Part shown: positions 21,976-31,403 of the stretch, in pieces | Layout of the letters: each line of letters opens with the position of its first letter | How positions within the stretch are numbered: position 1 is the stretch's first letter | Assembly (NCBI RefSeq): GCF_000149955.1 | Contig: NC_030994.1 | Location: forward strand, 1,032,151 to 1,096,150 | Length of the DNA stretch: 64,000 nucleotides | DNA from: Fusarium oxysporum f. sp. lycopersici 4287 | Taxonomy: Eukaryota > Ascomycota > Sordariomycetes > Hypocreales > Nectriaceae | Direction of reading: 5' to 3' | Translations under genes and position numbers: made by a program | Notes under the pieces: model-generated | Database searches by the model: none | Told to the model about the DNA's origin: nothing | What the model saw: only the letters and a program-made list of their open reading frames with translations

Positions 21976-22953
21976 ATGAATATAACTTTTGCAACAATTC
22001 ATAGCATGGTGCAGCTACCATCCATGGATGCAAGAATTACTCCGCCTCCCGAGGAGCTAAACATTGCTATCCCTAAGCTACAAACATGTATTATTATCCC
22101 ACCTTCACCTCAATCCCTTCCGGATACACCACACCCAGACACACCGTCAATTTGCAGTCCTTCTTCACGAAGGAGACGTCGACGCTCTTCCAGCTCCAAA
22201 AGCCGTCCTACACGAGAGAGTGTGAATCAACAGCCCTATACCAACTTTCGTCTTATCTTTTCGCCCAGACCTTTTGAAAGTCTCTATACAGACCGAGTGT
22301 ATCTTACTTCCTGTCTACAGCAGCAGGCTGGCCGAGCTGCAGATCTCATGAGACAATATTGCGCCGTGGAACTGCAGCTTCAGAGCCTTGTGGGCGACAA
22401 TGGTCGGCGAAAGCTGAGAAAGCAGTTGGCTCTGCTGAAGTCTAAGGTCAACCAGGCCGCTGAACAGGAGAAGGCTATCTTCTCCCGCCTTGGTGAACTG
22501 TATGTTGAAATCCAGAGCCGAGAGACTTGGGCACAGAGATGGACTCTCGAAAGCCCTAGTGTCGCATCGTCCGTCTGCTTCAGTCCCGTTCCTTACGGCT
22601 TTACCACTCCATTGACACCCCTGAGCGGCACTTCCGAACACTTTGCCCCCATGGGCTACTTTGGCGACGTGCACCAGGTCTATGAACCACCATACATTCG
22701 CCAGGAGCCGACCTCGTGTGGACTGGAAACCGTCGAAGAGGCCGCAGAGGATCTCTTTGGTCCTGAATCTAGCTGTGATAGCGCCGAGTCCGAGACCACC
22801 CCAGCAACTCCAACTGATGTTGTGGCACCCTTCGTTCAGGAGAAGGACTATGGCTCTGAACTTGGAGAGGAGTTGAGTGATGAGCGATTTGTTGCGCTTA
22901 GGGAGAGACGGCTTAGTCTTCCCTGTCTTCGTAATGCTTGGCCTGAGGTTTAG
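21976..22953 (+). CDS. Unrecognised Ser/Pro-rich protein with central helical segment
   Basis: Single-exon frame of 325 residues ending 26 bases before the assembly gap. The N-terminus is proline-rich and contains a strongly basic run (SSRRRRRRSSSSKSRPTR, around residues 63-80) that could be a nuclear localisation or phospho-regulated patch. A helical segment (around residues 105-190, LTSCLQQQAGRAADLMRQYC then LRKQLALLKSKVNQAAEQEK) is likely to form a coiled coil. The C-terminal third is acidic and Pro/Thr-rich. No enzyme motif, signal peptide or membrane helix. I recognise no family. Another in-frame Met lies at residue 11, so the start is not certain. Confidence 0.72.
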   Translation: MNITFATIHSMVQLPSMDARITPPPEELNIAIPKLQTCIIIPPSPQSLPDTPHPDTPSICSPSSRRRRRRSSSSKSRPTRESVNQQPYTNFRLIFSPRPFESLYTDRVYLTSCLQQQAGRAADLMRQYCAVELQLQSLVGDNGRRKLRKQLALLKSKVNQAAEQEKAIFSRLGELYVEIQSRETWAQRWTLESPSVASSVCFSPVPYGFTTPLTPLSGTSEHFAPMGYFGDVHQVYEPPYIRQEPTSCGLETVEEAAEDLFGPESSCDSAESETTPATPTDVVAPFVQEKDYGSELGEELSDERFVALRERRLSLPCLRNAWPEV

Positions 22954-22978
22954 GCTCATTGGTGCACACTTGAAAGGC

Positions 22979-23094
22979 NNNNNNNNNNNNNNNNNNNNNN
23001 NNNNNNNNNNNNNNNNNNNNNNNNNNNNNNNNNNNNNNNNNNNNNNNNNNNNNNNNNNNNNNNNNNNNNNNNNNNNNNNNNNNNNNNNNNNNNN
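22979..23094. other. Assembly gap (116 N)
   Basis: Run of undetermined bases. It lies between the stop of the preceding plus-strand gene and the 3' end of the NECAP gene, so it probably interrupts only intergenic sequence; its true length is unknown. Confidence 0.99.
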
Positions 23095-23241
23095 TGTCGA
23101 TCCATAATATCAAAGTTATCATCATGTCACTTACCATTAGTAGCATCAATTTGGCGTTCAATGTTTAGCATGTCTTAGTGTATATACTGTGTGTTTTTCT
23201 CAAATCATATCGCTCATGCACCAATTTATCCGTGAAATCCT

Positions 23242-24011
23242 TTAAGCAAACTCTCCAAACTGTCCGTCGTCAAATCCAAGATCCTTGGCTGATTGCTTCT
23301 GCTGCTTAACAGCATTTGCACTTGGTGGAGGTGGTAATGAGAACCCGCCTGACGAGCTTGGTCCAGCAGGTGGTGGCGGTAGCGCAAATGACTGAAGATC
23401 ACCTCCAGCTCCTGAACCAGATGAGCTATCTTGTTGTTTGCGTCTACCGAACTTTGATCCGCCAAAGCTCACAGTGATAGTCTCGCCATCTTTGAGGCTG
23501 TAATCTCTATGCTCCTCCTTCTCCTTCGTCGCAGCCGGTTTGCTCTGTTCGCCCTCCCAGCCTAGCGCCTTTCGCGCTTCCTGAAGCGCAATGCTCAGAT
23601 CAAAACGCTTCGCTTCTCTCCTCAAAAACCAATACCCAGGATAGCCTTTCGACCCTGCGGATCGCGCACTGTCACTGCAAAGAAGCGGCTGCTATCGAGG
23701 ACCGGCTCTACAACACCAGGAGCGGTATAAGGCGCTGCGGCGAAGAGTTGACCTGATGAAGCATCCTCCAGCACCGCATCGACTTTGAGCTTGTTGGTTG
23801 ACGACTCGGATTCGTAGGCTGTCTCGACGACGCGCAGACGGGCAGTGAAGATATGGCGCTGTGGTTCGGCGGTCCATGTACTGGCAGAGTAGCCCTTTGT
23901 AGAGGTAAGAGGAGGAATGTTATAGACATGGACGGCGTTGGCGACGAAGAGAATGCGCTGGATGGCGTCGTTGGGGAGGGCAGCGCCTGTTGCGGGATCG
24001 AGGAGCTCCAT
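23242..24011 (-). CDS. NECAP-family endocytic protein (DUF1681), frame broken twice
   Basis: Adaptin-ear-binding coat-associated protein, an accessory factor of clathrin-mediated endocytosis acting with AP-2 (family knowledge). The N-terminal PH-like domain reads from MELLDPATG through VHVYNIPPL, ARLRVVE, VEPVLDSSRFFAVTVRDPQ to GRKAILGIGF. The frame then changes twice: five T where four are expected (AAAAA at 23624-23628 on the plus strand) and four T where three are expected (AAAA at 23602-23605). Skipping one T at each gives the canonical continuation GFEERSEAFDLSIALQEARK. The tail is Pro/Ser-rich and ends in the acidic-aromatic motif FDDGQFGEFA, typical of ear-domain binding. Total is about 256 residues. 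Two same-type homopolymer insertions in a housekeeping gene near a gap suggest sequencing error rather than a pseudogene. Confidence 0.85.
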
Positions 24012-24610
24012 TCTTAGCTATGTTTACCGTTTGTGACTGGTATATGCTTGTCCTGAAGTGAATTGAACTGTTGGAGTCGAAATAAATAAGTGTCAAGAAT
24101 CAAAAGCTATAGAGGTCTGGAGTGAAGACGGAGAGAGGGGTGTAGAGATCGGAAGCGGTGGAGGGGTAGCGCGGGGCACTTTTGTTCGGGGTTCGGCTGC
24201 AGGGTAGTCAACTTAATGATGACCTCTCGATATCAACAGGTTACAGCACGTTATTGAACGATGCAACGCAACTGGTTGACCTTCTTTCCAGAAGAAACTA
24301 GCATTATACTTCGACGCGAACCGCATACACTTGATACGTTTTTATCTAGAACGCTGCTTGCTACTGCACATCAGAGAGGCACTTCTCTATCCTTGGGGGC
24401 ACTTACAGGGGACCTCAACTATAAACGACCTGTAATTAAGCAGTGCTGTCACTTTCGGCCCCGCTCCCCACTTCACCCCGCCAAACCAGCTCCGAGAGAT
24501 TGATTGACTCACAAACGCTTCGAAAATTCCCCTCCAAAGATCCCAGGATTGGGAATAGTATCATCTCAACTCCAAATACCTACTCCCCGGCGTTTTACAC
24601 ACACTTTATT
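24012..24610. other. Divergent promoter region
   Basis: Upstream regions of the NECAP gene (-) and eIF2B-alpha (+). No additional feature is seen. Confidence 0.55.
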
Positions 24611-25757
24611 ATGGCTACGGTCGATACAACAGGTTGGCTACTCTATACTGCGAACACCTGTCTCCTTGCTAACTCATCTAAGCCGCTGCTCCGGCTGAGC
24701 AACCTCAGGCTTCTTCAACCTCGGATTTCGAGTCCGTCCCCAAAGTCACCTGTTCTTTACTCGTCTAACAATCTGCCAGTATCGTCGAAACATATCGAGG
24801 CCTTCTTGCTTCAGACCCATACCTCACCAAGCCAGTCGCCGCCATCGAGTCCCTAATCGCTCTTCTTAACGCCCACCCTTCTACCACCGTTTTCGAGATC
24901 CTCGACACCGTCAAAGCGCACTCCGATCGTCTCAAAGCCTCCGTTGCGAACCCCGTACCCCTTTCCGCCGGAACCGATCTCTTTCTTCAGTACCTCGTCT
25001 CGTCACTTCGTCAACAGGATGGCAGCTTCGAGGCCGTGAGGCAACATCTTCTCCGAAACGGACGCCTCTTTGCCCAGCGTGCTAATGCCGCGCGAGAAGG
25101 CATTGCAGACGCAGGATGGAGACTGATTCACGAGGGCCAATGTATTCTCACACACGGTGCCTCGCGATCAGTCGTTGGAATTCTGGAGCGTGCGGTGCAG
25201 AACCTCGGTGCAGCCAAATTCAAGGTTATCTACGTGCGCGAGGAAACCCGTGTTGAGGAGAGTGATCGCATAGTGCGCGAGCTTCGCTCAAAGGGTATTC
25301 CCGTTGCCGAGATCGCAGAGGCTTCAGTGGCTTATGTCATGGGTCTTCTGCGCCAGGTCGATATGGTGATTGTGGGTGCTGAGGCTGTCACATCCAACGG
25401 CGGTATCATCTCTCGAATGGGTACACTTCAGCTTTCTAAGCTGGCTGCTCAAGCTGGTCTCCCGTTCTACGTTGCTGCCGAAACACACAAGTTTGCGCGC
25501 AAGTTTGTCATGGATCAACGGGATATTGGCTTTAAGCAGGAAATCCTGGACTTCAGTGTTGATAACAAGAGTAAGGATATAGTCGATGCTGTCGACTTTA
25601 CCGTATGTGATTCCCAAACCATAGCTCTCGATCGAGTCGCTAACGAATTAAACAGCCCCCTGACCTCATTTCTAAGCTCATCACAGAGAATGGGATTAAG
25701 CTTCCTGGCTATGTGTTTGAGCAGCTTCTCGATATCTATGGTAGTCTCAACGGTTGA
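24611..25757 (+). CDS. GCN3: Translation initiation factor eIF2B, alpha subunit
   Basis: Regulatory subunit of the eIF2B guanine nucleotide exchange factor, which recharges eIF2 with GTP and senses phosphorylated eIF2-alpha in general amino-acid control (family knowledge). Exons: 24611-24632, 24683-24731, 24780-25602 and 25656-25757, giving 331 residues, the usual length. Introns are 48-53 bases and phases agree; the second donor is GTCCGT, chosen because it joins to FDIVETYRGLLASDPYLTKP, the conserved N-terminus. The Rossmann-like domain is clear: ILTHGASRSV, FKVIYVREETRVE, VDMVIVGAEAVTSNGGIISR, GLPFYVAAETHKFARK, and the end PGYVFEQLLDIYGSLNG. No break. It is divergent to the NECAP gene and convergent with Egt1. 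Confidence 0.95.
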
Positions 25758-26256
25758 GAGAAATGGTCAAAGCACTGGCAGCGCCGCGTCCATTCTAGTG
25801 TTAGAGTCAGAATGGTGTGTTTTCATTCATTGACCTAATTATTTGGAACAATTGCACTATTATCAAGAGCCTTCACGAAACATGAGCTCATGACGGTTTG
25901 GGAACAGGATGAAAACTCCTTACTATGGCTGATTTCACAAGTGTCACCCTGAAATTTGGAACGGATATACATAATGGTTGATATCCTAAGGCAATGACGT
26001 TGCAAGAGACAACATTTGCTATCATCACAGAGTAGCTGGTTTCGGTAAGGAGTTCAAAACATAGGACTAAAATAGAAATGGACATGAATAATACATTTGC
26101 TTCCTCAGGGAGTGACTATCCTCCTTCAGATTCCTCTCGTAACAACCTGGGCCCATATAAATAATCGAACTCCGGTAGTTCATAATCCGTCCCAACGGCT
26201 CGTTTATAATATGAAACCATTCGTATACATAGGAACAAATGCTCTAGTCTAGATGC
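25758..26256. other. Intergenic, convergent
   Basis: 3' flanks of eIF2B-alpha (+) and Egt1 (-). Nothing else is seen. Confidence 0.6.
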
Positions 26257-29200
26257 CTAAACATCTCGGACCAATCTGGCTCCCACCCATGCGTAGGGAT
26301 AGTTCCTCTGGTACCAGTTGACGAAACTAGCTCGTCCTGCAATGCGTGGATGTGTGGCCCACGAACCACCCAAGACGACGTTATGCTTGCCATCGAAGAA
26401 ATCAGTCGTGTAGAGAGGATAGAGCGACATGGGCTCAAAACCCTCATGTCGCTCAAGTGATGAGCTCGTCCATTCCCAGACGCCGCCCATCTCCGACTGG
26501 CCCGCAAGCTTGTTGCCTCGGGAAGTAACTGGCATAGGATGCCAGTGACGGAAACCAACGTTGGCTCCCGTAAGATCAAAGAATAGCTCGGAAGAGCTAT
26601 CCTTGACCAAAGCGGAGGAGTTGGATGGCGGGGTCTCTTCGACGCCGTCGTTGACAAGGTGACTGCCACTTATTATCCTTGAAAGAGTAAACGATTTTGA
26701 TGGACTTACCCATTGACTGCAGGGACCGTCTTTGATAAGGTGCGCTCGGCCTCGGCTCTCTTCTGCTTGTTAACATGCGCATAGATGCTCTTAGCTTCTT
26801 CAAAAGTTGGAATACGGCCGCCCATCCATGCTGCACAACCAGCGAGCTCGTCGTAAGAAGCAAAGACAGGCCAGTCAAGAGCGTACTTGAGAGGAACTAG
26901 ACCATATACCGTTTTGACAAACTTATCCTGAATGAATGAATCCGGGACCTGGCTTGCGTGGTGGCCATTTCCATTAGAGTAACCATTCGAGTTTCCATTG
27001 GCATGACTGCCGTTAGTGGCGCCGTTTGTGTAAGCGTTTGTAACGGAAGACCATGAGGCTGGGATATGCTCGATCTTGGAGTTGTACAAATACTGGGCAT
27101 ACTGTGACTTTGATTAGGACTAGAGGACACCTCGAAGACGAATTGCGCATACCTCTTCATTGGTGATAGCTCTGCCCTGAGCTCGGAAGGCATGGACTTT
27201 TGTCTGTCGCTCAGGCTTCTCATTATCCCTGTTCGATAAAGTCAGTCACGATTGACCCTTAAATAAGCATACTGATTTAGACTTACCAGCCAAAATGGCG
27301 CGAATTATCAGTACCATCCTCGGGATCATCCATTCCCAGAGTGATGGTTTGCTCAGGTACATCAAACCATTGGTTAGGAACCCTAGCCTCATGTGCTTGC
27401 TGAGCCAGTTTTGCAAAATCAGGCTGTACGGTATGCGGAGGTGGAAGCGTTCTGTCACTCTGGAGCATCATATAGAGCAGGGTCTCGATATGCATCAACT
27501 CATGCTCGAAGCCAACCCATATAGCTCGACCAATGTCTCGAGAAATCTTGTCTTGGCCATTTTTGTACAGGTTCTGAAGACGAGATCTGACCCTGTCTTG
27601 GTAGATCATGATCTCTTGAACCAACGGCCATTCATCAGGAATTTCAGAGTGAGTATGGCAATGCTCTGGATTATCCACATCAGGGTCAATACCTCGCTCA
27701 AAGATGGAGTAGTAGGTTGCAGGTTCAGTTGGGGCATTGCCAGTCGTTTTGGTCAACTGGATATCGAGGAAGGTCGGAATATGACCAAGGTAGAAAATGC
27801 ATGCATTTCGTAGCTTGATTGGCTTCTCCTGGAGCTCTTCATCTGGCATCATATCCTTGGTTACTACATCCCATGCTTTCCAAAGTGCTTTCCAGTCTTG
27901 GACTGTTGGCAGTGGCTCTGCGGCGTAGAGAGAAGGGATCCGGCTGAACGGCATACTGGACTTTTGCAGAAAATGAAGACCTAAAGAATTGTTAGTCTCG
28001 TGTCACCAGATTCCCTGTATTCTCGATATAACTTCAGCTTGGAGCATGTACCCCCACGTCATATGGGTCCGTTCCCGAGTTTGGACTCATGCTGCCGGCT
28101 CAGCTGGAAAGGGAAACCCTCCTTTGGTACCATTCGCGGGGTAGTCCGGGGATGCATGACCCAAAGGCCTCTGATCGCGTGTTTTGGGTGGGACATGTAT
28201 CATAAGAGAATGTGACCTACCATACTCGTCTCCCCGGCTCCATCGACCCATCTCGGTCAAGCCTGCAAGTTTCCAGAGCTTGTCCTTCTCTGCTTCGGAA
28301 TATTTGAGGCTTTGCTCGATCTCTATGCGCTCATGAGGCAAAACTCTCGATCCGAGAGCATCCGTTGGCCGGGTGGGAGAGAGGAAGGCCTGATGTCTTC
28401 CACCTTCAACGTCATAGACATACTCACCGATGACCCTCCACTCATCCGTGTTGAAGGCCTCTTCACCAAGGATCTCATTGGCATTTTGGAGACCATTCAG
28501 AACGAATCTACATGATGTCAGTTTCCAATCAACCAGGTAGAGCCAATCAGCTTACTGATGGGTTACCCCCTTGGAGTCTGTATTAGAGAACTGCGGCATT
28601 AACATCGAATTGTGTGCTCAGCGCTGAATTGCAACGTACCGTTGTATGCATGGCTATACAGATGTTAGTATTGCTTACAACAAGCAACATCGTTGACTTA
28701 CTAGACCTGTGCCGGGTTGCTGCAAGAGTCTACAGCAACGATCATGGAATCAGATGGTGTGAGTACTTCTGCAAACCCTCCCAAGAAATCAGCTGCGCCG
28801 TCTCGGGTGAAGTTGCCTGTAATTCTCACGTTAGCACCTTGAAACTTGAACGACCGGTGTAGACGCACCAATACTGGAGCCGAGGTGGATAATGCACTTT
28901 GAGCGGCTCGTGAGAGAAGGATGCTTGAGCCATTCCCTCCCATCATCGTATGTACCATGAAGACCATGGCATGAGACATACTTGAACTCAGGAACTTGAG
29001 CCAGAGTCCGTTCAAGCTCTTTGAGAGATAAGTCAAGAGCAAAATACTGGATGGGCTTTTTAAGTTCCTCGAATGCCTGTAGAAGGAGACAGACCTTGCG
29101 AAGGTTTCTTTCTCACAATTAGTGAATGATGTCTCAAGTCATGGGGAAATTGACCAACCCGCTTCCCAGCTCAATCACCATCGAACCCTCTGGGATCTGA

Positions 29201-29548
29201 CTGGCGATCTCCGCAGAGGACTTCTTCAGGATCTCAATTTCATAGTTTGTCAAGTAATACTCATCCAGATACGTGATCTGGAGTAGTATGAGTAACAGCA
29301 ACGGGGATCTCTCAACAGAATCAACATACGTCCTCGAATATCTGTAGCCCTTTCTCGTTATATAGAAGAAGGGTTGGAAGCTTCCTTGGGCCCTCGTCAG
29401 GGTTAAACATAGAAGCAATTTGGTCTTTCAGGTTGATTTCGACATGTTCACCACGAATATCAATAATACTGGGCAAAGCTGACGATGGCTTGGCGGTCGT
29501 CGGCTTTACCCTTTGAGGAGTAGCTGAAGACGCTGTGATGGAAGGCAT
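26257..29548 (-). CDS. egt1: Ergothioneine biosynthesis enzyme Egt1 (methyltransferase-sulfoxide synthase fusion)
   Basis: Makes hercynine from histidine with SAM, then couples it to cysteine to give hercynylcysteine sulfoxide, the first two steps of ergothioneine synthesis (family knowledge). The 862 residues come from eleven exons: 29548-29330, 29277-29159, 29107-28869, 28816-28702, 28653-28640, 28577-28556, 28507-28221, 27980-27287, 27228-27153, 27101-26710 and 26668-26257. All phases agree. Exons of 14 and 22 bases are microexons. Domains: EgtD-like methyltransferase (MVIELGSGNLRK around residues 104-115, CIIHLGSSIGNF, VYHAYND); DinB-type iron-binding domain with HELMHIE (His498, His502, Glu504); and a sulfatase-modifying-type C-terminal domain (GCAAWMGGRIPTFEEA, GGVWEWTSSS, VVLGGSWATHPRIAGR, YAWVGARLVRDV). 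A disordered Asn/Gly-rich insert lies in the C-terminal domain. Intact. Confidence 0.95.
28556..28653 (-). other. Two microexons of Egt1 with the intron between
   Basis: Exons 28653-28640 (14 bases) and 28577-28556 (22 bases) encode the join HAYNDSKGVTHQ between larger exons. Both have proper AG and GT borders, and each is needed to keep the methyltransferase frame. Confidence 0.85.
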
Positions 29549-31403
29549 TGCAAAGCAAACACAGGTTTAACAAACAAAGTATGGCTTCAGGTCGGGGTTT
29601 GATGCTTGATAGATGCAGAGGGACGGGGAATATATGGTTTATAAGCTGCAACAAGAATCGTCTCAAAGGGCGTGGCTCTTGTTAATAGTCTTCCCACCAT
29701 CTCAATAGCTCCAAGGTACCTGAACACTTTGGCCTCCCCAGTGGAGAATAGCTCGGACGACTCCTCATGGCTTGATTGAACCGGTCGGGCAGGATATCCA
29801 AACAACGCGGGGGATGGTACACTATTCTTAGTTCAGCGAATCGTCATAACATCGAACGGTCTAACGATGAGACTCTGCGCCAGGAACCACGGTCCACTTG
29901 GATCGCAAGGGGAAGCCGGCTGTGCCTCAAAGAAAGCAAATGGCCCTCCTCACACAAGCTTCGGCGCGGCGGATGTAGGCTACGTATGTACTGACGACCT
30001 GCTGCCTTCTCCATGTGAACAATTCTGAAATAAGTTTGTCATGACATGCATTCTCAAACTGGGAGACATCAGCACTTGTGGAGCGAAGGTGGGAGAGAGA
30101 CGAAGAACTGGCAAATCAATCACGAGAGTCAAGCCCCACGCCCCACGCGCGTGGGAGGTGATGTCGATGTGGAAGCTCACCAGGCCAGGTCTGAGCTTGA
30201 GCTTTGATGGGTCGAGAGGCGATCGTTCGGTAGAAGAACACGTTGGAACCAGATGTTCTAGTCGATATTGGGGCTTTAAGGGTCTATAAATGTTGCTCGT
30301 CGTCTTGCATGGTGTTTCGGAACTTCAGCCTTATGTTGCGTGATCTGAGAGCTTACCCCAGATGTTTTGAAGCAACGGAGATCTGTACCTTAGGCTGTCT
30401 CTGCTCAGCCAAGGTACCTTAGCCTGCCCAAATCGATTCCCTGCAGAGCCTCGGTACAGGTTTGCTTTGAGCCGCAAGAAGCAAAGTACTGTACATATGT
30501 AAGCCCTGCCTCGTAAACCGGTTTGTACGGGTCATCGACTTGTCTGTTGTCGATTGTACATGGGACGGGATTCGCTCATATCTCGATAAGATGGGACTTA
30601 TTGAAGCTGGTTTGCGAGGAACCCCGCGAAGCTGCCGCAGATGCCAGCTGTTGGCCCCTCTTGGTAGCTTGGCTGTCCACTAAGACATCTGGATTTGGAA
30701 GCAGCAGACAAGGGGTGAGCACTAGGCGCAGTGACTTGCATTTGCCGGTCTTGGCGATCCATTAGTGACTTGATCCGGACGTCATGCTATAAGTAAGCGG
30801 GCTCGTTAAAAGTTTGCTGTCGTGTAACCTCGAAGCATCGGAAATGATGAGTGATCAGTATTGCCGAATTGAAAGCCGGACGACCGCCTTATTTCTCAGC
30901 GGTAACGTCAGTTGTGTACCGAGTCTATGCGATTCGGACCGGTACGTCAATATTTGTTTGTGGAAGGATTTCATATCACATCCAAGCATTGGATGTCTGT
31001 CTATGGTGTTGAGAGTGGAGAGAAGAAAGAAAGATCCCTTGATTATGAATGAGAATCGACTGATTGCAGACTGTTCTTGGAAGGTCCAGCCAGGGAAGGC
31101 ACATGTTGGCAGACTTGCTCTCGCTTGATGTCAAGATGCTTCCTGCCTCAGTCTCAACGCTCTATTACCTTGAATCAAAGCTTCACTGCGAAAACTCACT
31201 TGATTCATCTTACGTGCTATAAATACACTCGTTGCACAAGGGTATATAAAATGCCAGATGCCAAAAGGCCAGTGCTACTACCGCCAGTCTACCTGAAATG
31301 CGCCCAAATAATCATCCCATAACCTCTATTCTGGCCCTTAATTCATTATACACGGATTCGCCGTATCGAAATACCAAACAGAACTCCAAAACCGAGCATC
31401 TAT
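29549..31403. other. Intergenic, Egt1 promoter side
   Basis: Upstream of Egt1 and downstream of the Zn2Cys6 gene, both on the minus strand. A near-repeated motif, GTACCTTAGGCTG (30385-30397) and GGTACCTTAGCCTG (30413-30426), lies here; the GTACC core is palindromic with its flanks. No coding frame is supported. Confidence 0.55.
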
